Below the pieces are notes generated by a model. That model saw only the letters and a list, made by a program, of their open reading frames with translations. It had not been told where the DNA came from and ran no database searches. The translations under genes were made by a program, and so were the position numbers. DNA of 64,000 nucleotides, from the NCBI GenBank assembly GCA_021613535.1, contig CP075493.1:5394001-5458000 (forward strand), in the 5' to 3' direction. Shown piece after piece: positions 45,832-59,681 of this stretch; the stretch's first letter is position 1; each line of letters starts with the position of its first letter. The DNA comes from Adineta vaga. Lineage: Eukaryota > Rotifera.

Positions 45832-48033
45832 ATTTGAATTTCTTCACGTTAACATTCAGAGCACTGGGCAGAAATCACTTTGCGTCAACACCAAGTTTTC
45901 CGGCCAATCGCAAAGCTCTGTTTTAATTAGACAGTCGGATTCCCCTAGACGCAGCGAGTTCTAAGTTTGCTATTAAACGATGTCCGAAGTAATACGACCC
46001 GCAAGCGAACCGCATACCGTAGCAAAACGATTCCACAGCAAGACAAGCCACTAGTCCGAACGATCAGACACATTGCTGCATCCGAAAGCTCAGCTCCAAT
46101 AGCAAGTCTACTGCTTTATCATCAAGCCCGAACACCCTAGCACTTAGAGCCAATCGTTATCCCGAAGTTGCCGATCGATTTTGCCGACTTCCCTTGTGCT
46201 ACCTTGTTCTAATTGACTAGAGGCTTTTCACCTTGGAGACCTGATGCGGTTTAGAGTACAGATAAGTGCGAAATTGAATATCTCGCTCAAATTTTCAAGG
46301 ATCACAAATGATGCACCGAGGAAGTAGCAAGAACGGCTACTCTTTACCTTCATTTGAACCCTATCTCCAGTTGAACTGATTCCAGGGTCGTCTGATGAAG
46401 TAACAAAGAAGAGAAAACTCTTTCCAGGACCACTTGTGATGTATTTGAGCTTGTTTGTGTTACCACATATGTTTGACACGAAATCAAACAATCTCCGACA
46501 CTTAGTACAAGAATATTAACTTGTTTCCCTTTCGATTTGATGGAATATAAATATGATATGAATATAGATATTCCTCGTTCGGAACCCTCTTTCGAGCGCA
46601 TCTTAGGACTGACTGACCCATGTCCAATAGCTGTTCACATGGAACCTTTCTCCACGTCAGTCTTCAAAGTTCTCATTTGAATAGTTGCTACTACCACTAA
46701 GATCTGTACATATGACTGCTCAAGCCACACTCACGTGTTAGCCTTCGACGCAACCATATCAACCGTCCTACTTGTTACGACATGATGTCCGTTAATGGCT
46801 TGTTGTATCGTAACAGTCAAGTATAAGAGGCTCGCTCGAGCGCCATCCATTTTTAGGACTAGTCGATTCGGCAGGTGAGTTGTTACACACTCCTTAACGG
46901 ATTCCGACTTCCATGGCCACCGTCCTGCTGTCTATATCGACCAACACCTTTTATGGTATCTGATGAGCGAGACCATCTGGCTCTTTATCTTGACGTTTTG
47001 TGCATCCAACAGCGCCAGTTCTGCTTACCAAAAATGGCCCACTTGGCACTCACATTCGCTGTTCATTCTCAATGAAGTAGAAAAATGAACTTCATACCCA
47101 TTTAAAGTTTGTCAATAGGTTGAGCGTATTTTACGCCCAATGCCTCTAAACATTCGCTTTACCGGATATAACTGTGAAAATTGAATGCCAGCTATCCTGA
47201 GGGAAACTTCGGACGGAACCAGCTACTAGATGGTTCGATTAGTCTTTCGCCCCTTAACGCATGTTTGACGATCGATTTGCACGTCAGAACCGCTACGAAC
47301 TTCCACCAGGGTTTCCCCTGGCTTCATTCTACACACGTTAAGTTCACCATCTTTCGGGTCTCATTGCATATACTCTTACTAAGCTCTTTGCCAGCGGCAA
47401 TAGAACCTGTCAGTGTTGCGTTCATTGTCATGATTTGCACCAGATGACAGAAATCACACTTCAAACATTGCAAGAATGTTCTTTACTTTCATTACGAGCA
47501 AGGCTTTTCATACAGCCGAACTCTTGCACATGCAGTGAACTCCTTAGACCGTGTTTCAAGACGGGTCGAATAACTCGGCATTCAAAACTCCTGTTGACTT
47601 GCCGATTTCATTGACAGCCACAAAACATTAGGCATTGACAATGAATAAAACTAATATTGTTTAGATATTAGTTACTCATGTAACACAAACAATGCTCATG
47701 GCGTGCCGTACTCGAAAGTACTGAAATCAAAGAACACGTCAGTTTACCTATAACGCCAAGTCGAATTTGTTATTTATGCAAGTCATATTTTTAACACGAC
47801 TAAAAGTCGCTACCAAAATAGACTGATTCGACTAGCTGTAATGTTATAGATCCAGGTTCAGTTAATACTTTGAAAATGCATCCGATTCTAGGCAAGAACA
47901 TATCAATGGACTGTTGAAGTTCCAAATCAACATGTATTACCATCATATAGAAATCGAATTGAATCCAAAGTAATCTGATGAATGCGGCCATTCGTTTTCT
48001 TCTGTACGGTTTTACGTACTATTTAACTCTCTC

Positions 48034-48084
<51 letters not shown>

Positions 48085-48426
48085 GTTATAATATTTAGCT
48101 TTGGAACAAGTTTACGTCCCACGTTGGCGTAGCAATCTCAAACTACGCTACTCGAAAGGTAGACAATGTACGGCACAGAACTATTCGTGATTATAGGACT
48201 AGCACCTTCTATGGTTAAAGCCCTGATCAAAGGAACTCACACGAACAGGCACCATACAGTAGTTACCCCAAATGCTACAATGCATGTCAGAAGTAAATCT
48301 AACACGCTTCAGCAATGAGCTTTTGCCGGTTCATTCGCCATTACTAAGGCAATCTCAGTTGATTTCTTTTCCTTTGCTTATTAATATGCTTAAGTTCAGC
48401 AAGTATTCTAATTTGACTTCAGCTTG
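44653..48426 (-). rRNA. 28S rRNA, unit 4
   Basis: Uninterrupted, 3774 nt, AG substitution at 45792-45793. Confidence 0.97.
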
Positions 48427-48721
48427 AAATGTGAAAATAAATGGATAAGTATATATTACACACATATTTATGTTACAAAGTCATTCTGTTGCATGTTGAT
48501 TATCAGTAACATGGATATGATAAAGATTTCTCATGTTATGACAGTTCACACAATAAAATTCATTTGTGTATGTGTATAACTCCGTTTTATACGTATACAA
48601 CATTATATAGAAATCTATATAATGATATATGTTATATATGTCTTGCAAGCTAGATAAAGTAATATTATCGAACTTGCCAGCAATTCATTTAGAAAATAAA
48701 TGAATTTGATGTTATGTAAAC
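48427..48721 (-). other. ITS2, unit 4
   Basis: 295 nt, CATTCTGTTG variant. Confidence 0.9.
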
Positions 48722-48874
48722 AAGACTGAAGCAAATTTAGCCTCGACTAATGTCTTGGCTGCTAGATGCGTTCGAGTTATTCATGCTCAATGTGTCCTGC
48801 AATTCGCATTGCTTTCTCGCACTTTGCTGCGCTCTTCATCGAATAACGAGCCGAGTGATCCACCGTACAGAATT
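48722..48874 (-). rRNA. 5.8S rRNA, unit 4
   Basis: 153 nt, the same as the other copies by eye. Confidence 0.96.
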
Positions 48875-49096
48875 ATTTTTTTTTTGTTTCTGTATATGTA
48901 TACAATTCGATTCATATTCAATGACAAACAACAATGATTTGTTGAATGGAAAAGTTTGAAACAAGTCACAGTTTTGAATATACTATGACTTGTTAGTTAC
49001 ATTAATGGTGCGACACAATCATCACACATGTGATATGTATGATGATCGTGCGAAGTTAGAAGTTTTGTTTATGATTGGAAATCAATCATAGAACGG
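48875..49096 (-). other. ITS1, unit 4
   Basis: 222 nt; one extra T near 49003 (TACATTAATGG against TACATAATGG). Confidence 0.9.
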
Positions 49097-49242
49097 TAAT
49101 GATCCATACGCAGGTTCACCTACGAATACCTTGTTACGACTTTTACTTCCTCTAAATGATCCAGTTTGAGCATCTTTTCGATAAAAACCGAACGACCCGA
49201 GAGCCGCTCGGAAAACCAAGCCGAAGATCTCACTAAAACATT

Positions 49243-49277
<35 letters not shown>

Positions 49278-50907
49278 ACAGGGACATAATCAGCACATTC
49301 TGATGAAATAGTGCTTACTAGGAATTCCTCGTTGACGGAGAATAATTGCAAGCTCCGATCCCAGTCACGAAGAGAATTTCATGGTTACCCACTTCTGTCG
49401 AAGTAGGAAGAAACATTCTGAACTCTCCAGTGTAGCGCGCGTGCAGCCTCGGACATCTAAGGGCATCACAGACCTGTTATTGCTCCATTTCGTGTGGCTT
49501 AAAAAGTGCCACTTATCCTGCTAAGAAGTCTTGAAAAGTCCCTTCGAACTTTAGACTATTTAGTAAGCCGGAGTCTCGTTCGTTATCGAAATTAATCAGA
49601 CAAATCGCTCCACGAACTACGAACGACCATGCACCACCACCCACCTAATCAAGAAAGAGCTCTCAATCTGTCAATCCTAAAAGTGTCCTGGCCGAGTAAG
49701 GTTTCCCGTGTTGAGTCAAATTAGGCCACAGGCTCCACTTCTTGTGTGTCCTTCCGTCAATTCTTTTAAGTTTCAGCTTTGCAACCATACTTCCCCGGAA
49801 CCTAAAAACTTAGATTTCTCGAGATCCGCCAGATGAGTCATATAAATAACCGCATCTAAAAGACAGTTGGCAACGTTTATGGTTTGAACTAGGACGGTAT
49901 CTAATCGTCTTCGAACCTCAAACTTTCGTTCTTGATTAATGAAAACATTCTTGGCGAACGCCTTCGTTGCTGTTCGTCCTGTGGCGATCCAAGAATTTCA
50001 CCTCTCACACCACAGTACGTACGCCCCCTCTGATCCTATTAATCATTATCTCAATTTCTAAAACCAACGAAATAAAATCGAGATCTTATTTCATTATTCC
50101 ATGCAATATATATAGGCGAAAGCCTGCTTTTAGCACTCTAATTTTCTCAAAGTAAACGTTCTGGCAACTGACGACAATCGATAAAGATCATCGCCAGCCG
50201 TCCAGCAAATGAGGATCTGTTAACCAACATGGCCAGTTAGACCAGCTAGCAACAAATACCCGAAATTCAACTACGAGCTTTTTAAACACAGCAACTTTAG
50301 TTTTCCTTATTGGAGCTGGAATTACCGCGGCTGCTGGCACCAGACTTGCCCTCCAATTGTTAATCGATAACCTGTTTACAGTGTTCCCATTCCGATTGTC
50401 AGCCTAAATAAGACTAACATCGTTATTTCTCTTCACTACCTCCTCGTTTTGAGAGTGGGTAATTTGCGCGCCTGCTGCCTTCCTTGGAAGTGGTCGCCGT
50501 TTCTCAGGCGGCCTCTCCAGAACCAAACCCTGATTCTCTGTACTCGTTACAACCACGGTAGACATATAATGTACCGTCTAAAGTTGATAAGTCAGACACT
50601 TGAAAGATATGTCGTCGACACAAAGGTCATACGATCAACACAAAGTTATTTAGAGTCACCAACAAACAGTTCCGGTTAAAGAACTAGAAGGTTTTGATCT
50701 AATAAAAGCATTCCGATATTACTACCGGAATTGTCGCATGTATTAGCCCAGGCTTTTCCTCGGTTATTCCATTTAGAATTTATGATCAAAGAAAGTTATA
50801 GCTGATGTAATGAGCCGTACGCAGTTTCACCTTAAACCAGTTCATACTTAGACATGCATGGCTTAATCTTCAAGACAAAGGAAAGCCACCGACAAGATCA
50901 ATCGGAA
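49097..50907 (-). rRNA. 18S rRNA, unit 4 (1811 nt, small deviations)
   Basis: Two C-run contractions (near 49793, ACTTCCCCGG; near 50026, CGCCCCCTC) and one substitution (CTTCGTTGC near 49966 against CTTCGCTGC) set it apart from the otherwise uniform copies. It may be a slightly degenerate copy, or the run losses may be base-calling errors. Confidence 0.95.
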
Positions 50908-53900
50908 AGCTTCGTTATATATATATGCATATACAAGAAGATATGTATATGCTTTTTTTCACAACAAGTCAAATGAAATCACTTCATTATGACCAGTGTT
51001 TATAATATAAATATTACATTTATATTCGTTGTTTCATCGAGACGAAACAAAACCAACCCACATCATAGGAATAAATTCATTCCTGTTTTTAATGCAACTC
51101 ATTTACAAGCATTCAAGCCCAAACTATCAACATATGACCAATTATTGAAAACTGATCAACAAGATGTTAGTTTATATATGTGTGTGCGTAAGTTGAAACA
51201 TTTTCAACCGCATTCACTTCTTTGCCATTCGTGATGCATTTTGTTTGCAATTAGTTCGTTTTTTTATATGATATTTGTATATGATCATGTGAAAAGTTGA
51301 CGAAGCAGCTTCGACAAACTTTTTTTTTCATCATATACAATTTATTTCATACTGCTAAACAACTGTATCAACACAGTCATACTAGCCGAACCATCGCTTC
51401 ATCACAACATCATCCTCGAGAAACTAGACCATTCTTGTGTCAGTCGAATCTGTACAAAAATTGTTATATCGGAATCGCGTACTACGAGTTTGCTTCATAT
51501 ATAACTGAGGAATACGTCAATCCATCTGCTTATTCATTTTTTCATTCACCTACGTCGTTGTATCAACTCCACATGTAATACGAAGTTGACTCAATCGATT
51601 TGCCGAATCCATTTTCTATTCAGCTATTTTATTGTAGCAACTTCATATATAATATGAGCTCGAGTTAATCTATTTGCTTGATCATCGTCGTGTCTTCGCG
51701 TATTTCTTTTTCTTTCTTTCTACTATATATTATATACTACGACTTGGCGACCGATTCGCTTATTCGTCTTCACACCCTTGTATATTTCTTTTCTTTCCTG
51801 TATACTGTACTATTCTATATTATATATGAAGAGTGGTCAATCGTTTTGCTTATTCGTCTTTGCATTTTTACCTATTTCTTTTCCTTTTCTTTAACCTCAT
51901 ATTATATATGAAATCCAGTCACTCCATTTGCTTTCTCATACTTTTGGATTCAGTTATTTCTCTTACTTACTCTTCATCTTCATACGTAAAATCAAGTGAA
52001 ATCAATCCATTTGCTAATTCATTGTCTTCAAATCATGTATTTCGTTTACGCGTTTTGCAACTTCATACTATATATGAAATCAACTACATCTATTAACTTA
52101 CTCGTTTTCTTGTATTAAGCTAAAACTTTGGTTTTCTCTTCAATTTCATATCATATATAAAATCCAGTCAGTCGATTTACTTATTGATTCTTTCGTATTC
52201 AGCTACATCTTCTCTCTCTGTTATCTTCATATATAAAATATCAAACCGGGTCAATTCATTTGTCTGTTCATTTTCCTACATTTTCCTATTCTTTTTTTTC
52301 TCTGTCAATCAACATTATATCGAATATAAAATTGAAGCAATTTATTTGCTAAATCGGTTTTCATCAATAAGCTAATTGATTTGTTTCAATTGTATACTTT
52401 GGATGAAATGATGTATCTTATTATGTCAGAGTAAGTATACGTATCTAGATTTCATACATATGACAGATAATAGAAGTCGTTCTCTTCTTCTCGTTAAATA
52501 AGCCAAAAAAAAAGAAATAGTCACACAGTCAAGCATTGATTTGTTTTTCGAAATTTTACTTTTTTTTTTTCGCACATCATATGTCTATTTTGATCTTCTT
52601 TCATTTGCAATTTATATAAATTCCGAAAGTAAGTAAAGTTATTTTCTTAACGTTCTCTCATTCATCGATTCATTTGATTCTTCGTTTCATTTATTTTGAT
52701 TTTAATTTTCAAATAGATAATACAATGAAACAAATCGATATCAAATCATTCGTTTTATTCTATTGCTGGTTATAGATGTCATTCGATGAAATATTCTTAT
52801 TTCATTCGATCGAGAAATGAATAAAATAATCGAATCGAATCGAATTTTCTTCATTCAATTCAATTCACTTTCTTTAGTTTTTTTCTTATTTCAATTTCAT
52901 TATATTTCTTTTCTTTTCACAAATTCATTTGAAATATTTTATCCTTCTATGTTTATCATCATACAATCGAGAAAATCTCTCTTCTATTCTTATTTCATGA
53001 TTTCATACATTCTCCAGATGATTACATATATATGAATAAAGTAGAACTATCGTATTTGTTAACTTGATTTCTTCTATAATATCAATCATAAAATTAGCAT
53101 CTTTATGAGAAAAGATATGTTTTTCCATAAATCTTCATGGATTTGGTATTCAAGCATATTTTCTCCTTATTAATTTTATAAATATATATGACATTTCAAT
53201 TTTGACATTTGTTTTATTTTCGTTTTCTATATCATATTCAATCAAAGATAATATATTCGTCGTACACATTTAGCTGTTATATTCAATTGATATAGGTAAT
53301 TTTAACAAAAATTTTAACATTCGATCTTCATTCTCATCATTTATCTACATGTATTTAGATCCTTATTTCATTTTACATGCTTGGTAAAATTCAAAATGAC
53401 ATTTATTCATATGTGTATAGTTTACGAATCGAATTCCCTTCAAATGTTGAATATTTGTTCATTGTGAGAAAATATAAACTTTTCATATTCATTCATACAA
53501 GATACTATTGCTATACAATATGAAAGTTATTGAAAACGATTTTATATTGAGCAAAAATCGATCAAGATGACACAACAGATCGATATTTATATCGTAGAAA
53601 TGTATAGAATGAGAATGAAAAGTTTCAACATATTTATTGGATGGATATGTTCGTGAACAAAATGCTACTTAATTTAGACGAAATTTTATGAAAATGACGT
53701 TGAAACATGTATGATTTTGGTTTTTCTATTTCATATCCTATGAATAGGAATTAATATAATCGAAAGCTACATGTCAACAATATGTATAAGCGTATGGAGA
53801 AGAGAATTTTTAAATGATCTACTATCTATTTGTATACACCTTCAAGTAAACATCGAAAATCATTTGAATTCTTAGATACAAGATGTATGTTTTTATTTTT

Positions 53901-55059
53901 TGTTTGAAGATATCTATATTCATCTATGTTGTTAAATTATTGATAACAAGAGTAAATGCATTCGAATAGAATGAACATCAAACAGAAATGATATCTGTTA
54001 GTAATGATGATTTCATATCATATGTATTTTATAATATGACATGTGTCTATGATTTTGATTCATATGTACTACATATCTACATCTGTTGTTTGTATATTGT
54101 CGGCATATATGTAATCAAGATGATTTTTCCATTGTTAAGATTTAATAAATAAAATGAAAAACGTAGAGAAACTGATTTTTAACATCTTAAGTTCGATTGA
54201 AAGAAGACATGAAAATGAACTATTGCAATGTGTTATTTACTGAATGTATGCGTTTTTCTTGATTAACAAAAGACTTCTCTTGACGTGATATACTACTAGT
54301 TCGCGTTGTAGTCTTTTTTTTTTCTTACAATTTATTCATATAATATTAATTCATTTGGATATTATTCATACATAGAATAAAATATCAAATAGCTTTGAAT
54401 AAAAGATTCTTTCCTTTTCGTACATGAATGCATATATGTATGCGATGGTATTGACAATGCAATGACTTATATTATTTCTATTTCGTTTGTGTTTCTATAA
54501 GACATATTTATGAAATTGTGAAATTTAAAATGCAAATGTCGTCTATATAGAACTGAAGTCTATCGAATCAGCATTTCTATTTCATTATTCATATTGATAA
54601 TGACGATGGGATTAATGATATATATGTTCAATATAAAGAAGGAGAACATCAAATCAATATTTCGATATGATATATGATACTGACAATCATCGTTTGTATA
54701 TCGTGCAACATAGACATAGATGATGGTAATGATCAAGTAGAAGACAATATTCTTATATATAAGATACGAAAGATAAGATATACAGTATGTAATTCCAAGT
54801 AAATATTTACTTGAAGTTGTTTGTTCGAAATAGCGTAGCATAGAAGATATATATATATGTATGTATGTATGTATGTTATGGAAAACATATCAAGATGAAT
54901 ATGAAATTATAGAGTGATACATGTTGTTGTTTTTTTTTCTAATCGAAGAATAGAAAAAACGACTAAAGTCATAGAAAATGAATGAATGAATAAGAGAGAA
55001 ATTATTACTGATGATAAAATGCAAATGTCGTATAGGACTGAAGCCTATCGAATCAGCAT
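50908..55059 (-). other. Intergenic spacer between units 4 and 5 (no retrotransposon)
   Basis: About 4.15 kb: external part 50908-51492, subrepeats 51493-52372, unique AT-rich DNA 52373-54525, stem-loops 54526-54574 and 55015-55059. It is a mosaic: variants around 53050-53680 match the unit 1-2 spacer, while variants around 54440 match the unit 2-3 spacer. Confidence 0.9.
51493..52372 (-). repeat. IGS ~82-bp subrepeat array
   Basis: Same order of degenerate copies as at 15592-16469; empty retrotransposon site near 52249-52261. Confidence 0.8.
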
Positions 55060-55473
55060 AACATCGAGCAGAAACTCAGCGGATCGCAATGTGGCGGTTG
55101 CTCTCACGTGTACGTTACTCTGTTACTGAAGAAAGTCGTTTACAATCGATTCTAGCCATTAGTGTTGTTTCGACTAAAAATGCATCGTTGCAATCACAAT
55201 CTCATTTCGATTATGACGAGGCAACAATACGGTAGCTTCATTCATATGTTCACTTGATCAACAGTTTGAACATATATAAATGTGCTGACGACAACCAATG
55301 TGCCAAAAAATCATTGAGTCTAGATCGGATTCCAACTTAGAGGCGTTCAGTTGTAAGCCGTCGGATGGTAGCTTCGCATCATTGTCCTTTCGAACAAATA
55401 CGTAAACCAAATGTCCGAACGTACGGTTCCTCTCGTACTAAGTACGATTCCTATATCAATGACAAAATCCAAT

Positions 55474-55526
<53 letters not shown>

Positions 55527-55568
55527 ATTGGTGGGTGAACAATCCAACACTTTGCGAAGTCTGCTTCG

Positions 55569-55606
<38 letters not shown>

Positions 55607-55629
55607 GACGTCGCTATGAACGCTTGGCC

Positions 55630-55664
<35 letters not shown>

Positions 55665-56045
55665 TCACCTCTTGCAAAAAACTCGTTAAATCAAAAGGAT
55701 CGATAGGCCCGGATTTCTCCGTCTGTATTCGTACTGAAAATCTAAATCAAGCTGACTTATGCCCTTTTACTCAATGTGTGGTTTCTGTCCGCACTGAGTC
55801 AACTTTTGGACACCTACGTTAACATTTGATAGATGTACCGCCCCAGCCAAACTCCCCACCTGTCTCTTTCCTTGAAGCAGATCACGTTGATACAAGTATC
55901 GACGTTTGTCACTCAAACACTGGATGTAAAATCCAATCTCTGTATAACCAAGTAAGTAAAGAAACAATGAAAATAATGGTGTTTCATTGACGTGTTGCCA
56001 CTCCCATCTACGCTACACTTTTCAAGTCTCTTTACGAAGACAGAT

Positions 56046-56079
<34 letters not shown>

Positions 56080-56088
56080 ATTGAAGTC

Positions 56089-56129
<41 letters not shown>

Positions 56130-56139
56130 CAGGGACAGT

Positions 56140-56199
<60 letters not shown>

Positions 56200-56201
56200 A
56201 G

Positions 56202-56239
<38 letters not shown>

Positions 56240-58440
56240 ATTTGAATTTCTTCACGTTAACATTCAGAGCACTGGGCAGAAATCACTTTGCGTCAACACC
56301 AAGTTTTCCGGCCAATCGCAAAGCTCTGTTTTAATTAGACAGTCGGATTCCCCTAGACGCAGCGAGTTCTAAGTTTGCTATTAAACGATGTCCGAAGTAA
56401 TACGACCCGCAAGCGAACCGCATACCGTAGCAAAACGATTCCACAGCAAGACAAGCCACTAGTCCGAACGATCAGACACATTGCTGCATCCGAAAGCTCA
56501 GCTCCAATAGCAAGTCTACTGCTTTATCATCAAGCCCGAACACCCTAGCACTTAGAGCCAATCGTTATCCCGAAGTTGCCGATCGATTTTGCCGACTTCC
56601 CTTGTGCTACCTTGTTCTAATTGACTAGAGGCTTTTCACCTTGGAGACCTGATGCGGTTTAGAGTACAGATAAGTGCGAAATTGAATATCTCGCTCAAAT
56701 TTTCAAGGATCACAAATGATGCACCGAGGAAGTAGCAAGAACGGCTACTCTTTACCTTCATTTGAACCCTATCTCCAGTTGAACTGATTCCAGGGTCGTC
56801 TGATGAAGTAACAAAGAAGAGAAAACTCTTTCCAGGACCACTTGTGATGTATTTGAGCTTGTTTGTGTTACCACATATGTTTGACACGAAATCAAACAAT
56901 CTCCGACACTTAGTACAAGAATATTAACTTGTTTCCCTTTCGATTTGATGGAATATAAATATGATATGAATATAGATATTCCTCGTTCGGAACCCTCTTT
57001 CGAGCGCATCTTAGGACTGACTGACCCATGTCCAATAGCTGTTCACATGGAACCTTTCTCCACGTCAGTCTTCAAAGTTCTCATTTGAATAGTTGCTACT
57101 ACCACTAAGATCTGTACATATGACTGCTCAAGCCACACTCACGTGTTAGCCTTCGACGCAACCATATCAACCGTCCTACTTGTTACGACATGATGTCCGT
57201 TAATGGCTTGTTGTATCGTAACAGTCAAGTATAAGAGGCTCGCTCGAGCGCCATCCATTTTTAGGACTAGTCGATTCGGCAGGTGAGTTGTTACACACTC
57301 CTTAACGGATTCCGACTTCCATGGCCACCGTCCTGCTGTCTATATCGACCAACACCTTTTATGGTATCTGATGAGCGAGACCATCTGGCTCTTTATCTTG
57401 ACGTTTTGTGCATCCAACAGCGCCAGTTCTGCTTACCAAAAATGGCCCACTTGGCACTCACATTCGCTGTTCATTCTCAATGAAGTAGAAAAATGAACTT
57501 CATACCCATTTAAAGTTTGTCAATAGGTTGAGCGTATTTTACGCCCAATGCCTCTAAACATTCGCTTTACCGGATATAACTGTGAAAATTGAATGCCAGC
57601 TATCCTGAGGGAAACTTCGGACGGAACCAGCTACTAGATGGTTCGATTAGTCTTTCGCCCCTTAACGCATGTTTGACGATCGATTTGCACGTCAGAACCG
57701 CTACGAACTTCCACCAGGGTTTCCCCTGGCTTCATTCTACACACGTTAAGTTCACCATCTTTCGGGTCTCATTGCATATACTCTTACTAAGCTCTTTGCC
57801 AGCGGCAATAGAACCTGTCAGTGTTGCGTTCATTGTCATGATTTGCACCAGATGACAGAAATCACACTTCAAACATTGCAAGAATGTTCTTTACTTTCAT
57901 TACGAGCAAGGCTTTTCATACAGCCGAACTCTTGCACATGCAGTGAACTCCTTAGACCGTGTTTCAAGACGGGTCGAATAACTCGGCATTCAAAACTCCT
58001 GTTGACTTGCCGATTTCATTGACAGCCACAAAACATTAGGCATTGACAATGAATAAAACTAATATTGTTTAGATATTAGTTACTCATGTAACACAAACAA
58101 TGCTCATGGCGTCCGTACTCGAAAGTACTGAAATCAAAGAACACGTCAGTTTACCTATAACGCCAAGTCGAATTTGTTATTTATGCAAGTCATATTTTTA
58201 ACACGACTAAAAGTCGCTACCAAAATAGACTGATTCGACTAGCTGTAATGTTATAGATCCAGGTTCAGTTAATACTTTGAAAATGCATCCGATTCTAGGC
58301 AAGAACATATCAATGGACTGTTGAAGTTCCAAATCAACATGTATTACCATCATATAGAAATCGAATTGAATCCAAAGTAATCTGATGAATGCGGCCATTC
58401 GTTTTCTTCTGTACGGTTTTACGTACTATTTAACTCTCTC

Positions 58441-58491
<51 letters not shown>

Positions 58492-58833
58492 GTTATAATA
58501 TTTAGCTTTGGAACAAGTTTACGTCCCACGTTGGCGTAGCAATCTCAAACTACGCTACTCGAAAGGTAGACAATGTACGGCACAGAACTATTCGTGATTA
58601 TAGGACTAGCACCTTCTATGGTTAAAGCCCTGATCAAAGGAACTCACACGAACAGGCACCATACAGTAGTTACCCCAAATGCTACAATGCATGTCAGAAG
58701 TAAATCTAACACGCTTCAGCAATGAGCTTTTGCCGGTTCATTCGCCATTACTAAGGCAATCTCAGTTGATTTCTTTTCCTTTGCTTATTAATATGCTTAA
58801 GTTCAGCAAGTATTCTAATTTGACTTCAGCTTG
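55060..58833 (-). rRNA. 28S rRNA, unit 5
   Basis: Uninterrupted, 3774 nt. One extra C near 56089 (AAGTCCCAAG) and one missing G near 58113 (GGCGTCCGTAC) against the other copies. AG substitution at 56200-56201. Confidence 0.97.
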
Positions 58834-59128
58834 AAATGTGAAAATAAATGGATAAGTATATATTACACACATATTTATGTTACAAAGTCATTCTGTTGCA
58901 TGTTGATTATCAGTAACATGGATATGATAAAGATTTCTCATGTTATGACAGTTCACACAATAAAATTCATTTGTGTATGTGTATAACTCCGTTTTATACG
59001 TATACAACATTATATAGAAATCTATATAATGATATATGTTATATATGTCTTGCAAGCTAGATAAAGTAATATTATCGAACTTGCCAGCAATTCATTTAGA
59101 AAATAAATGAATTTGATGTTATGTAAAC
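58834..59128 (-). other. ITS2, unit 5
   Basis: 295 nt, CATTCTGTTG variant. Confidence 0.9.
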
Positions 59129-59281
59129 AAGACTGAAGCAAATTTAGCCTCGACTAATGTCTTGGCTGCTAGATGCGTTCGAGTTATTCATGCTCAATGT
59201 GTCCTGCAATTCGCATTGCTTTCTCGCACTTTGCTGCGCTCTTCATCGAATAACGAGCCGAGTGATCCACCGTACAGAATT
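59129..59281 (-). rRNA. 5.8S rRNA, unit 5
   Basis: 153 nt, the same as the other copies by eye. Confidence 0.96.
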
Positions 59282-59500
59282 ATTTTTTTTTTTTCTGTAT
59301 ATGTATACAATTCGATTCATATTCAATGACAAACAACAATGATTTGTTGAATGGAAAAGTTTGAAACAAGTCACAGTTTTGAATATACTATGACTTGTTA
59401 GTTACATAATGGTGCGACACAATCATCACACATGTGATATGTATGATGATCGTGCGAAGTTAGAAGTTTTGTTTATGATTGGAAATCAATCATAGAACGG
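59282..59500 (-). other. ITS1, unit 5
   Basis: 219 nt; the T-run near 59283-59294 is altered (an uninterrupted run where other units have a G inside it). Confidence 0.9.
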
Positions 59501-59646
59501 TAATGATCCATACGCAGGTTCACCTACGAATACCTTGTTACGACTTTTACTTCCTCTAAATGATCCAGTTTGAGCATCTTTTCGATAAAAACCGAACGAC
59601 CCGAGAGCCGCTCGGAAAACCAAGCCGAAGATCTCACTAAAACATT

Positions 59647-59681
<35 letters not shown>

